A DNA stretch of 64,000 nt from Cherax quadricarinatus (taxonomy: Eukaryota; Arthropoda; Malacostraca; Decapoda; Parastacidae). Both the position numbers and the translations under genes were made by a program. Position 1 is the stretch's first letter. Every line of letters starts with the position of its first letter. The stretch spans positions 140,996 through 204,995 of the forward strand of contig NW_027195372.1 in assembly GCF_038502225.1 (NCBI RefSeq), in the 5' to 3' direction. Below the pieces are notes generated by a model. That model made no database searches and had not been told where the DNA came from. It saw only the letters and a program-made list of their open reading frames with translations. Positions 50,368-64,000 of the stretch are shown here, one piece after another.

Positions 50368-53058
50368 ATGCCGCACCGAGAGTGTAAGTTTTGTGTACCA
50401 CATGAAGAGTGATGATACAGAGGCCAGTTCCATCATTCATTCTTGTTTAAATCACGTTTTGATTGTGTTCAGCGAGTTTAAACTGCACTTTAGAAATATA
50501 ATACATATGGATGTTTCAAAACATAGTGTGAATTATCTGTATATATTCTAATTTTAGTGCATATTAGACTACCATAGAACTGAGACACTTATGCAACATA
50601 TGGGAATCTTAATTGAAGAAACGTTTTGCCATCAGCTTCATCAGTCTTATACAGCTTCTGCTCTATGCTGTAATTTCTGCAAGATTGATGGACTGAACAC
50701 ATCGTTTCCAGGCTGAAGGACTGATTACCTCAATCTTCTCCTCTCCTTATACCTTCCTGCTTTGTATAAGACTGATGGGGAAACGTTTCTTCAATAAAGA
50801 TTCCCATATGTTGCATAAGTGTCTCAATTCTTCAACTTGTCGGTTTTCAAAACCATTCATCACATATACTACAATAGATTATTAACATAAAATTTTAGAA
50901 AAAATAGCCGTGAAAGGTAATATTGTGTGGGGAGCCACGCAGAGTAGCTTCGGGAGCAGCATACAGCTCGTGAACTGCAGTTTGCCCACTGTTACTATAG
51001 ATGGTATGACACAGGTAATTCTTGAGATATTTGGTTGGTGTACAACAGGCAAGATTACAAGGAATGTTTGCCAAGGTGAACAAGGTGCTTTGTAAAGGTA
51101 CCTTTTGTTTTAGACAGGTAAATATTTCGGAAGAATCAAGGTAATCAGAGGTAACACAAGTTTTTATTTTATTCATGATGTAAAACAGGATTATGATCTG
51201 GGAGAAGACTTTCCAATAGATTGAGAAGAATTTTAGGGTAAACTCAAAAAAGGACTTTGTCTCAGATAAAATATTCCAGGTAATTACAGATTATTCATCT
51301 CCCTTAGTACAAGGTTAAGTGTTTCTTCATGAAGGATGTTCCACAGGTACATCAAGACACTGGTAGACAAAGGCAAAGTCTAAAGACTTCAGTTTCATCT
51401 TCCATCTGTGGTATTCTGTAATCTTCTATTTAAAACCTAACTATGCTAAGTTCCATAATAAAAAATATAGGTCGGCCTTATATGTAAACGAAGAAAAATA
51501 ATAAAGAAACAGAGCATTTAGGGTTATTTTTTCTCTTATATTGGACTTTCATTACATGTTCATGATCAGTCATCATTATTACAAACACAGGTGTATAATG
51601 ACCTGCACACATTGTTGTAATGTTATAAATAATGAAGCAAAAGACAGCACAAGTTAAAACTTTTATTTCCTTCACCAAATAAGTAAACTGGTACAATATT
51701 TACACTATTTACACTATGTATCATAATGTAAGAGCAAATGTACTACATGATGATCAAACAAGGTAAAAGTAAGAACTAAACAGCATCGTGAGTGACAAGC
51801 AGTCCAGACAAGTCTGCCAAAACTCGTATCACAAGTAAATAACATTGCTTCACAGCTCTGGTGGGCTTGTTTGCAACTGCCTAATAAATCAAGGTACTGA
51901 TGTAACGTCGGAGCGCCTGTTGATTGTTAAATTCTCAGCACCAGGTTCCCTGGTCGGGAAGCGGCCTATATGGGAGTGTGACATATGCTGAATAAATTGT
52001 AAGATGCTCGTAGCATTCTACAATCATTATTATCATAACCATTTTTCACTGTGTGATAAGTTTCATTATATTTCACGCACATGATAACTCCACCACTGAT
52101 GGCACAATGTAAATTTAATAGATAGAGTGTTTTCCATGTTCATTTTCATCACCATTTAAGCAGTAAGATCAAACAACTTGTTTGATTATAGTATTAAGAT
52201 ACCCGAAATCTCTCATTTATATGCATTTAAGTGGTAATTTCACCTCTTGCAGAATAACACTGAATTACATACGAGCCTCATAACACAACATTCACATAAT
52301 TTTACCATTTGCATCACCTTATCAATACTGGATATTATATATCATACTTTATATATTGTTTATAACCTCATCAAGAAAGAAAAGTGTAAATTAATTTTTA
52401 TTTAACATTTTTTAGGACATAAGACAATTTTAGCTTATGAAAATTAATCTAGGTATAAGAGCTAATTCTTTAGAAATTCCAATTGTTTTTTTCTGATAAA
52501 ATCGTCCCCTAGGAAAACATCATCAAGGAAACATCAAACTTCAGTTGACTCACTGTGACATTTCTGGTCTCATGCGGCTAAAAATTTTCTTTTATTAAAG
52601 CTTATAGTTTCCTGTGAAGAGCTTGTGTGATCCACTTGTGAAGCTCTTCACAGCATCGACCAACATTTTACTTCATTGCAGAAATATCTTGACCTTTCAA
52701 GAAGAAATTCTAACAAGTTTTCCAATCGTTTCAAATTGTGGACAAATAAAATATAGCAAGATTCAATGTTTTCATATTTAAAATGTTAAAATGTTCTCCT
52801 TTTTGTTCTAAAATTTAAAAGCTTTTAATAGAAGCAAACAAGTAAAAAAAGTGTCTAATTAACCCACATAATTCTTACCCATTCACCACAACACTTTAAC
52901 TCAACCTCTGTTTCCATACATTATATTTATTTTCAAAGTTTGTCAAAAATAGTAGTAATGTTCAGAACCTTCATACAAGATAAATTATGCTCCAGAATGT
53001 AGGTTTACTAAGATAGTTACCATCCCACCATCAATATGCTTCCTCACACTCTATAAAT
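50368..53058. repeat. AT-rich duplicated unit, copy 4 (3'-truncated)
   Basis: Identical in layout to copy 3 from atgccgcacc onward, but it stops at cactctataaat and passes straight into agaacatcagcac of the last 55-bp array. The microsatellite and the 130-bp right segment are lost. It shares the cttaattg change in the hairpin element with copy 3, which makes copy 3 its closest relative. Its start lies 4,357 bp from that of copy 3. Confidence 0.92.
50582..50825. mobile_element. 244-bp hairpin element (MITE-like), in unit copy 4
   Basis: The third copy of the hairpin element, carried within the duplicated unit and sharing the cttaattg arm variant with the copy at 46225. Confidence 0.75.
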
Positions 53059-56000
53059 AGAACATCAGCACAAGCTGCTTGCTAACTCCTGGTCCACGTC
53101 TTGGGCATCACAGAGAACATCAGCACAAGCTGCTTGCTAACTCCTGGTCCACCTCTTGGGCATCACAGAGAACATCAGCACAAGCTGCTTGCTAACTCCT
53201 GGTCCACGTCTTGGGCATCACAGAGAACATCAGCACAAGCTGCTTGCTAACTCCTGGTCCACCTCTTGGGCATCACAGAGAACATCAGCACAAGCTGCTT
53301 GCTAACTCCTGGTCCACCTCTTGGGCATCACAGAGAACATCAGCACAAGCTGCTTGCTAACTCCTGGTCCACCTCTTGGGCATCACAGAGAACATCAGCA
53401 CAAGCTGCTTGCTAACTCCTGGTCCACCTCTTGGGCATCACAGAGAACATCAGCACAAGCTGCTTGCTAACTCCTGGTCCACCTCTTGGGCATCACAGAG
53501 AACATCAGCACAAGCTGCTTGCTAACTCCTGGTCCACCTCTTGGGCATCACAGAGAACATCAGCACAAGCTGCTTGCTAACTCCTGGTCCACCTCTTGGG
53601 CAACACAGAGAACATCAGCACAAGTCTTGCTTGCTAACTCCTGGTCCACAAGCTCTTGGGCAACACAGAGAACATCAGCACAAGCTGCTTGCTAACTCCT
53701 GGTCCAGCACAAGCTCTTGGGCACGTCTTCACAGAGAACATCAGCACAACCTCTTGGGCATCACAGAGAACATCAGCACAAGCTGCTTGCTAACTCCTGG
53801 TCCACGTCTTGGGCAACACAGAGAACATCAGCACAAGCTGCTTGCTAACTCCTGGTCCACGTCTTGGGCATCACAGAGAACATCAGCACAAGCTGCTTGC
53901 TAACTCCTGGTCCACCTCTTGGGCATCACAGAGAACATCAGCACAAGCTGCTTGCTAACTCCTGGTCTTGGGCATCACAGAGAACATCAGCACAAGCTGC
54001 TTGCTAACTCCTGGTCCATCACAGAGAACATCAGCACAAGCTGCTTGCTAACTCCTGGTCCACGTCTTGGGCAACACAGAGAACATCAGCACAAGCTGCT
54101 TGCTAACTCCTGGTCCACGTCTTGGGCATCACAGAGAACATCAGCACAAGCTGCTTGCTAACTCCTGGTCCACCTCTTGGGCAACACAGAGAACATCAGC
54201 ACAAGTTGCTTGCTAACTCCTGGTCCACGTCTTGGGCAACACAGAGAACATCAGCACAAGCTGCTTGCTAACTCCTGGTCCACCTCTTGGGCAACACAGA
54301 GAACATCAGCACAAGTTGCTCGCTAACTCCTGGTCCACGTCTTGGGCATCACAGAGAACATCAGCACAAGCTGCTCGCTAACTCCTGGTCCACCTCTTGG
54401 GCAACACAGAGAACATCAGCACAAGCTGCTTGCTAACTCCTGGTCCACGTCTTGGGCAACACAGAGAACATCAGCACAAGCTGCTTGCTAACTCCTGGTC
54501 CACCTCTTGGGCAACACAGAGAACATCAGCACAAGCTGCTTGCTAACTCCTGGTCCACGTCTTGGGCAACACAGAGAACATCAGCACAAGCTGCTTGCTA
54601 ACTCCTGGTCCACCTCTTGGGCAACACAGAGAACATCAGCACAAGCTGCTTGCTAACTCCTGGTCCACGTCTTGGGCATCACAGAGAACATCAGCACAAG
54701 CTGCTTGCTAACTCCTGGTCCACCTCTTGGGCATCACAGAGAACATCAGCACAAGCTGCTTGCTAACTCCTGGTCCACCTCTTGGGCATCACAGAGAACA
54801 TCAGCACAAGCTGCTTGCTAACTCCTGGTCCACGTCTTGGGCATCACAGAGAACATCAGCACAAGCTGCTTGCTAACTCCTGGTCCACGTCTTGGGCATC
54901 ACAGAGAACATCAGCACAAGCTGCTTGCTAACTCCTGGTCCACCTCTTGGGCAACACAGAGAACATCAGCACAAGCTGCTTGCTAACTCCTGGTCCACGT
55001 CTTGGGCAACACAGAGAACATCAGCACAAGCTGCTTGCTAACTCCTGGTCCACGTCTTGGGCATCACAGAGAACATCAGCACAAGCTGCTTGCTAACTCC
55101 TGGTCCACGTCTTGGGCATCACAGAGAACATCAGCACAAGCTGCTTGCTAACTCCTGGTCCACGTCGTGGGCAACACAGAGAACATCAGCACAAGCTGCT
55201 TGCTAACTCCTGGTCCACCTCTTGGGCATCACAGAGAACATCAGCACAAGCTGCTTGCTAACTCCTGGTCCACGTCTTGGGCATCACAGAGAACATCAGC
55301 ACAAGCTGCTTGCTAACTCCTGGTCCACCTCTTGGGCATCACAGAGAACATCAGCACAAGCTGCTTGCTAACTCCTGGTCCACCTCTTGGGCAACACAGA
55401 GAACATCAGCACAAGCTGCTTGCTAACTCCTGGTCCACCTCTTGGGCAACACAGAGAACATCAGCACAAGCTGCTTGCTAACTCCTGGTCCACGTCTTGG
55501 GCATCACAGAGAACATCAGCACAAGCTGCTTGCTAACTCCTGGTCCACCTCTTGGGCAACACAGAGAACATCAGCACAAGCTGCTTGCTAACTCCTGGTC
55601 CACCTCTTGGGCAACACAGAGAACATCAGCACAAGCTGCTCGCTAACTCCTGGTCCACCTCTTGGGCAACACAGAGAACATCAGCACAAGTTGCTTGCTA
55701 ACTCCTGGTCCACCTCTTGGGCATCACAGAGAACATCAGCACAAGCTGCTTGCTAACTCCTGGTCCACCTCTTGGGCATCACAGAGAACATCAGTACAAG
55801 CTGCTTGCTAACTCCTGGTCCACGTCTTGGGCATCACAGAGAACATCAGCACAAGCTGCTTGCTAACTCCTGGTCCACGTCTTGGGCAACACAGAGAACA
55901 TCAGCACAAGCTAACTCCTGGTCCACGTCTTGCACGTCTTGGGCATCACAGAGAACTGGCTAACTCCTGGTCCACCTCTTGGGCATCACAGAGAACATCA

Positions 56001-59000
56001 GCACAAGCTGCTTGCTAACTCCTGGTCCACGTCTTGGGCATCACAGAGAACATCAGCACAAGCTGCTTGCTAACTCCTGGTCCACGTCTTGGGCATCACA
56101 GAGAACATCAGCACAAGCTGCTTGCTAACTCCTGGTCCACGTCTTGGGCAACACAGAGAACATCAGCACAAGCTGCTTGCTAACTCCTGGTCCACCTCTT
56201 GGGCAACACAGAGAACATCAGCACAAGCTGCTTGCTAACTCCTGGTCCACGTCTTGGGCAACACAGAGAACATCAGCACAAGCTGCTTGCTAACTCCTGG
56301 TCCACCTCTTGGGCAACACAGAGAACATCAGCACAAGTTGCTTGCTAACTCCTGGTCCACGTCTTGGGCAACACAGAGAACATCAGCACAAGCAACACAG
56401 AGAACATGCTTGCTAACTCCTGGTCCACCTCTTGGGCATCACAGAGAACATCAGCACAAGCTGCTTGCTAACTCCTGGTCCACCTCTTGGGCATCACAGA
56501 GAACATCAGCACAAGCTGCTTGCTAACTCCTGGTCCACGTCTTGGGCAACACAGAGAACATCAGCACAAGCTGCTTGCTAACTCCTGGTCCACGTCTTGG
56601 GCCACAGAGAACATCAGCACTTGCTAACTCCTGGTCCACGTCTTGGGCAACACAGAGAACATCAGCACAAGTTGCTTGCTAACTCCTGGTCCACGTCTTG
56701 GGCATCACAGAGAACATCAGCACAAGCTGCTTGCTAACTCCTGGTCCACGTCTTGGGCATCACAGAGAACATCAGCACAAGCTGCTTGCTAACTCCTGGT
56801 CCACGTCTTGGGCAACACAGAGAACATCAGCACAAGCTGCTTGCTAACTCCTGGTCCACCTCTTGGGCATCACAGAGAACATCAGCACAAGCTGCTTGCT
56901 AACTCCTGGTCCACCTCTTGGGCACGTCTTCACAGAGAACATCAGCACAAGCTGCTTGCTAACTCCTGGTCCACGTCTTGGGCATCACAGAGAACATCAG
57001 CACAAGCTGCTTGCTAACTCCTGGTCCACGTCTTGGGCATCACAGAGAACATCAGCACAAGCTGCTTGCTAACTCCTGGTCCACCTCTTGGGCATCACAG
57101 AGAACATCAGCACAAGCTGCTTGCTAACTGCTAACTCCTGGTCCACGTCTTGGGCATCACAGAGAACATCTTGGGCATCACAGAGAACATCAGCACAAGC
57201 TGCTTGCTAACTCCTGGTCCACCTCTTGGGCATCACAGAGAACATCAGCACAAGCTGCTTGCTAACTCCTGGTCCACCTCTTGGGCATCACAGAGAACAT
57301 CAGTACAAGCTGCTTGCTAACTCCTGGTCCACGTCTTGGGCATCACAGAGAACATCAGCACAAGCTGCTTGCTAACTCCTGGTCCACCTCTTGGGCATCA
57401 CAGAGAACATCAGCACAAGCTGCTTGCTAACTCCTGGTCCACCTCTTGGGCAACACAGAGAACATCAGCACAAGCTGCTTGCTAACTCCTGGTTGCTAAC
57501 TCCTGGTCCACTCTTGGGCATCACAGAGAACATCAGCACAAGCTGCTTGCTAACTCCTGGTCCACCTCTTGGGCATCACAGAGAACATCAGCACAAGCTG
57601 CTTGCTAACTCCTGGTCCAGCACAAGCTGCTTGCTAACTCCTGGTCCACGTCTTGGGCAACACAGAGAACATCAGCACAAGCTGCTTGCTAACTCCTGGT
57701 CCACCTCTTGGGCAACACAGAGAACATCAGCACAAGCTGCTTGCTAACTCCTGGTCCACTCCTGGTCTCTTGGGCATCACAGAGAACATCAGCACAAGCT
57801 GCTTGCTAACTCCTGGTCCACGTCTTGGGCAACACAGAGAACATCAGCACAAGCTGCTTGCTAACTCCTGGTCCACGTCTTGGGCATCACGGAGAACATG
57901 GGCAACACAGAGAACATCAGCACAAGCTGCTTGCTAACTCCTGGTCCCTCTCTTGGGCATCACAGAGAACATCAGCACAAGCTGCTTGCTAACTCCTGGT
58001 CCACCTCTTGGGCAACACAGAGAACATCAGCACAAGCTGCTTGCTAACTCCTGGTCCACCTCTTGGGCAACACAGAGAACATCAGCACAAGCTGCTCGCT
58101 AACTCCTGGTCCACCTCTTGGGCAACACAGAGAACATCAGCACAAGTTGCTTGCTAACTCCTGGTCCACCTCTTGGGCAACACAGAGAACATCAGCACAA
58201 GCTGCTCGCTAACTCCTGGTCCACCTCTTGGGCAACACAGAGAACATCAGCACAAGCTGCTTGCTAACTCCTGGTCCACCTCTTGGGCATCACAGAGAAC
58301 ATCAGCACAAGCTGCTCGCTAACTCCTGGTCCACGTCTTTGGTATCACAGAGAACATCAGCACAAGCTAACTCCTGTCTTGGGCATCACAGAGAACATCA
58401 GCACAAGTTGCTTGCTAACTCCTGGTCCACGTCTTGGGCAACACAGAGAACATCAGCACAAGTTGCTTGCTAACTCCTGGTCCACGTCTTGGGCATCACA
58501 GAGAACATCAGCACAAGCTGCTTGCTAACTCCTGGTCCACCTCTTGGGCATCACAGAGAACATCAGCACAAGCTGCTTGCTAACTCCTGGTCCACGTCTT
58601 GGGCATCACAGAGAACATCAGCACAAGCTGCTTGCTAACTCCTGGTCCACCTCTTGGGCATCACAGAGAACATCAGCACAAGCTGCTTGCTAACTCCTGG
58701 TCCACCTCTTGGGCATCACAGAGAACATCAGCACAAGCTGCTTGCTAACTCCTGGTCCACCTCTTGGGCATCACAGAGAACATCAGCACAAGCTGCTTGC
58801 TAACTCCTGGTCCACCTCTTGGGCAACACAGAGAACATCAGCACAAGCTGCTTGCTAACTCCTGGTCCACAGAGAACATCAGCACAAGTCTTGGGCAACA
58901 CAGAGAACATCAGCACAAGCTGCTTGCTAACTCCTGGTCCACCTCTTGGGCATCACAGAGAACATCAGCACAAGCTGCTTGCTAACTCCTGGTCCACGTC

Positions 59001-62000
59001 TTGGGCAACACAGAGAACATCAGCACAAGTTGCTCGCTAACTCCTGGTCCACGTCTTGGGCATCACAGAGAACATCAGCACAAGCTGCTTGCTAACTCCT
59101 GGTCCACGTCTTGGGCATCACAGAGAACATCAGCACAAGCTGCTTGCTAACTCCTGGTCCACGTCTTGGGCATCACAGAGAACATCAGCACAAGCTGCTT
59201 GCTAACTCCTGGTCCACCTCTTGGGCATCACAGAGAACATCAGCACAAGCTGCTTGCTAACTCCTGGTCCACCTCTTGGGCATCACAGAGAACATCAGCA
59301 CAAGCTGCTTGCTAACTCCTGGTCCACCTCTTGGGCATCACAGAGAACATCAGCACAAGCTGCTTGCTAACTCCTGGTCCACCTCTTGGGCATCACAGAG
59401 AACATCAGCACAAGCTGCTTGCTAACTCCTGGTCCACCTCTTGGGCATCACAGAGAACATCAGCACATGCTGCTTGCTAACTCCTGGTCCACCTCTTGGG
59501 CAACACAGAGAACATCAGCACAAGTTGCTTGCTAACTCCTGGTCCACGTCTAGGGCATCACACAGAACATCAGCACAAGCTGCTTGCTAATCAGCACAAG
59601 TTGCTTGCTAACTCCTGGTCCACGTCTTGGGCATCACAGAGAACATCAGCACAAGCTGCTTGCTAACTCCTGGTCCACGTCTTGGGCATCACAGAGAACA
59701 TCAGCACAAGCTGCTTGCTAACTCCTGGTCCACGTCTTGGGCATCACAGAGAACATCAGCACAAGCTGCTTGCTAACTCCTGGTCCACGTCTTGGGCAAC
59801 ACAGAGAACATCAGCACAAGCTGCTTGCTAACTCCTGGTCCACCTCTTGGGCATCACAGAGAACATCAGCACAAGCTGCTTGCTAACTCCTGGTCCACGT
59901 CTTGGGCATCACAGAGAACATCAGCACAAGCTGCTTGCTAACTCCTGGTCCACCTCTTGGGCATCACAGAGAACATCAGCACAAGCTGCTTGCTAACTCC
60001 TGGTCCACCTCTTGGGCAACACAGAGAACATCAGCACAAGCTGCTTGCTAACTCCTGGTCCACCTCTTGGGCAACACAGAGAACATCAGCACAAGCTGCT
60101 TGCTAACTCCTGGTCCACCTCTTGGGCAACACAGAGAACATCAGCACAAGATGCTAGCTAACTCCTGGTCCACGTCTTGGGCAACACAGAGAACATCAGC
60201 ACAAGCTGCTTGCTAACTCCTGGTCCACCTCTTGGGCATCACAGAGAACATCAGCACAAGCTGCTTGCTAACTCCTGGTCCACAAGTCTTGGGCACCTCT
60301 TCACAGAGAACATCAGCACAAGTTGCTTGCTAACTCCTGGTCCACCTCTTGGGCATCACAGAGAACATCAGCACAAGCTGCTTGCTAACTCCTGGTCCAC
60401 GTCTTGGGCATCACAGAGAACATCAGCACAACATCAGCATCACAAGAACATCTGCTTGCTAACTCCTGGTCCACGTCTTGGGCATCACAGAGAACATCAG
60501 CACAAGCTGCTTGCTAACTCCTGGTCCACGTCTTGGGCATCACAGAGAACATCAGCACAAGCTGCTTGCTAACTCCTGGTCCACGTCTTGGGCATCACAG
60601 AGAACATCAGCACAAGCTGCTTGCTAACTCCTGGTCCACCTCTTGGGCATCACAGAGAACATCAGCACAAGCTGCTTGCTAACTCCTGGTCCACCTCTTG
60701 GGCATCACAGAGAACATCAGCACAAGCTGCTTGCTAACTCCTGGTCCACCTCTTGGGCAACACAGAGAACATCAGCACAAGCTGCTTGCTAACTCCTGGT
60801 CCACGTCTTGGGCATCACAGAGAACATCAGCACAAGCTGCTTGCTAACTCCTGGTCCACGTCTTGGGCATCACAGAGAACATCAGCACAAGCTGCTTGCT
60901 AACTCCTGGTCCACGTCTTGGGCAACACAGAGAACATCAGCACAAGCTGCTTGCTAACTCCTGGTCCACCTCTTGGGCAACACAGAGAACATCAGCACAA
61001 GCTGCTTGCTAACTCCTGGTCCACGTCTTGGGCAACACAGAGAACATCAGCACAAGCTGCTTGCTAACTCCTGGTCCACGTCTTGGGCAACACAGAGAAC
61101 ATCAGCACAAGCTGCTTGCTAACTCCTGGTCCACCTCTTGGGCATCACAGAGAACATCAGCACAAGCTGCTTGCTAACTCCTGGTCCACCTCTTGGGCAT
61201 CACAGAGAACATCAGCACAAGCTGCTTGCTAACTCCTGGTCCACGTCTTGGGCATCACAGAGAACATCAGCACAAGCTGCTTGCTAACTCCTGGTCCACG
61301 TCTTGGGCATCACAGAGAACATCAGCACAAGCTGCTTGCTAACTCCTGGTCCACAGAGAACGTCTTGGGCATCACAGAGAACATCAGCACAAGCTGCTTG
61401 CTAACTCCTGGTCCACCTCTTGGGCATCACAGAGAACATCAGCACAAGCTGCTTGCTAACTCCTGGTCCACCTCTTGGGCAACACAGAGAACATCAGCAC
61501 AAGCTGCTTGCTAACTCCTGGTCCACCTCTAGGGCATCACAGAGAACATCAGCACAAGCTGCTTGCTAACTCCTGGTCCACCTCTTGGGCAACACAGAGA
61601 ACATCAGCACAAGCTGCTTGCTAACTCCTGGTCCACCTCTTGGGCAACACAGAGAACATCAGCACAAGTTGCTCGCTAACTCCTGGTCCACGTCTTGGGC
61701 ATCACAGAGAACATCAGCACAAGCTGCTCGCTAACTCCTGGTCCACCTCTTGGGCAACACAGAGAACATCAGCACAAGCTGCTCGCTAACTCCTGGTCCA
61801 CGTCTTGGGCATCACAGAGAACATCAGCACAAGCTGCTTGCTAACTCCTGGTCCACCTCTTGGGCATCACAGAGAACATCAGCACAAGCTGCTTGCTAAC
61901 TCCTGGTCCACGTCTTGGGCATCACAGAGAACATCAGCACAAGTTGCTTGCTAATTCCTGGTCCACGTCTAGGGCATCACAGAGAACATCAGCACAAGCT

Positions 62001-64000
62001 GCTTGCTAACTCCTGGTCCACGTCTTGGGCATCACAGAGAACATCAGCACAAGCTGCTTGCTAACTCCTGGTCCACCTCTTGGGCATCACAGAGAACATC
62101 AGCACAAGCTGCTTGCTAACTCCTGGTCCACCTCTTGGGCATCACAGAGAACATCAGCACAAGCTAACTCCTGGTCCACGTCTTGGGCAACACAGAGAAC
62201 ATGCTTGCTAACTCCTGGTCCACGTCTTGGGCATCACAGAACATCAGCACAAGCATCAGCACTTGCTAACTCCTGGTCCACGTCTTGGGCATCACAGAGA
62301 ACATCAGCACAAGCTGCTTGCTAACTCCTGGTCCAAGCTGCTTGCTAACTCCTGGTCCAAGCTGCTTGCTAACTCCTGGTCCAAGAACCTCTTGGGCATC
62401 ACAGAGAACATCAGTACAAGCTGCTTGCTAACTCCTGGTCCACGTCTTGGGCATCACAGAGAACATCAGCACAAGCTGCTTGCTAACTCCTGGTCCACCT
62501 CTTGGGCATCACAGAGAACATCAGCACAAGCTGCTTGCTAACTCCTGGTCCACCTCTTGGGCATCACAGAGAACATCAGTACAAGCTGCTTGCTAACTCC
62601 TGGTCCACGTCTTGGGCATCACAGAGAACATCAGCACAAGCTGCTTGCTAACTCCTGGTCCACCTCTTGGGCATCACAGAGAACATCAGCACAAGCTGCT
62701 TGCTAACTCCTGGTCCACGTCTTGGGCAACACAGAGAACATCAGCACAAGCTGCTTGCTAACTCCTGGTCCACGTCTTGGGCATCACAGAGAACATCAGC
62801 ACAAGCTGCTTGCTAACTCCTGGTCCACCTCTTGGGCAACACAGAGAACATCAGCACAAGCTGCTTGCTAACTCCTGGTCCACGTCTTGGGCAACACAGA
62901 GAACATCAGCACAAGCTGCTTGCTAACTCCTGGTCCACCTCTTGGGCAACACAGAGAACATCAGCACAAGCTGCTTGCTAACTCCTGGTCCACGTCTTGG
63001 GCATCACAGAGAACATCAGCACAAGCTGCTTGCTAACTCCTGGTCCACCTCTTGGGCAACACAGAGAACATCAGCACAAGCTGCTTGCTAACTCCTGGTC
63101 CACCTCTTGGGCAACACAGAGAACATCAGCACAAGCTGCTTGCTAACTCCTGGTCCACGTCTTGGGCATCACAGAGAACATCAGCACAAGCTGCTTGCTA
63201 ACTCCTGGTCCACGTCTTGGGCAACACAGAGAACATCAGCACAAGCTGCTTGCTAACTCCTGGTCCACGTCTTGGGCATCACAGAGAACATCAGCACAAG
63301 CTGCTTGCTAACTCCTGGTCCAAGTCTTGGGCAACACAGAGAACATCAGCACAAGCTGCTTGCTAACTCCTGGTCCACCTCTTGGGCAACACAGAGAACA
63401 TCAGCACAAGCTGCTTGCTAACTCTTGGTCCACCTCTTGGGCATCACAGAGAACATCAGCACACAGAGAACATCAGCACAAGCTGCTTGCTAACTCCTGG
63501 TCCACGTCTTGGGCAACACAGAGAACATCAGCACAAGCTGCTTGCTAACTCCTGGTCCACCTCTTGGGCATCACAGAGAACATCAGCACAAGCTGCTTGC
63601 TAACTCCTGGTCCACGTCTTGGGCATCACAGAGAACATCAGCACAAGCTGCTTGCTAACTCCTGGTCCACCTCTTGGGCAACACAGAGAACATCAGCACA
63701 AGCTGCTTGCTAACTCCTGGTCCACCTCTTGGGCAACACAGAGAACATCAGCACAAGCTGCTTGCTAACTCCTGGTCCACGTCTTGGGCATCACAGAGAA
63801 CATCAGCACAAGCTGCTTGCTAACTCCTGGTCCACGTCTTGGGCATCACAGAGAACATCAGCACAAGCTGCTTGCTAACTCCTGGTCCAAGTCTTGGGCA
63901 ACACAGAGAACATCAGCACAAGCTGCTTGCTAACTCCTGGTCCACCTCTTGGGCATCACAGAGAACATCAGCACAAGCTGCTTGCTAACTCCTGGTCCAC
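53059..64000. repeat. 55-bp satellite, array 4 (about 199 monomers, runs off the window)
   Basis: The same family as array 1, with the agCtgctTgc types dominating and many rearranged monomers, for example near 53620-53760, 53965-54020, 55910-55970, 56390-56410, 56600-56640, 56920, 57130-57180, 57490, 57620, 57760, 57890, 58365, 58870, 59590, 60285-60310, 60430-60455, 61350, 62160-62395 and 63460. Several rearranged forms recur in array 1. The right end is not reached. Confidence 0.97.

Overview
This is eukaryotic, non-genic, heterochromatin-like DNA. Nearly the whole window is tandem satellite sequence, broken by decayed transposable elements and AT-rich blocks. I see no intact protein-coding gene, no tRNA or rRNA, no CRISPR array and no bacterial operon structure. 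The two non-LTR retrotransposon fragments, the hAT remnant and the 244-bp hairpin repeat look like repeats I associate with decapod crustacean (crayfish-type) genomes. That assignment rests on recall of repeat style, not on a search, so I hold it with moderate confidence at arthropod/decapod level and low confidence below that.

Layout. (1) 1-238: a 17-bp tandem repeat entering from the left edge. (2) 331-2711: a 19-bp, almost cytosine-free G/T-rich satellite of about 125 monomers. (3) 2775-6318 and 7323-17557: a 20-bp polypyrimidine satellite of about 13.8 kb, split by a 1-kb dead LINE (6319-7322). (4) 17558-23387: a 15-bp satellite of about 389 monomers that keeps 15-bp register throughout and therefore leaves a 1,959-codon stop-free frame on the minus strand. 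(5) 23388-24898: AT-rich DNA holding a decayed hAT (BED-finger) transposase on the minus strand. (6) 24899-64000: a compound region in which a 2.5-3.1 kb AT-rich unit occurs four times in direct orientation (24899, 39559, 46011, 50368). These units alternate with four arrays of a 55-bp satellite (28527-39558, 42031-46010, 49138-50367, 53059-64000), about 27 kb in total; the last array runs off the right edge.

How it fits together. No gene products cooperate here; the biology is that of satellite evolution. The 20-bp array shows higher-order duplications at about 240 bp, 666 bp and 2.5 kb. The 55-bp arrays at 42031 and 49138 share their first and last monomers and differ in length by exactly 2,750 bp, which is 50 monomers, so they look like products of in-register unequal exchange. 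Most array edges and several internal rearrangements of the 55-bp satellite fall in the same short stretch of the monomer (around agaacatcagcacaag). The best candidates for something undescribed are this alternating unit/55-bp architecture with its preferred breakpoint, and the indel-free 15-bp array whose minus frame reads as an A-(S/N)-L-S-D pentapeptide. Assembly error inside long arrays cannot be excluded from sequence alone.
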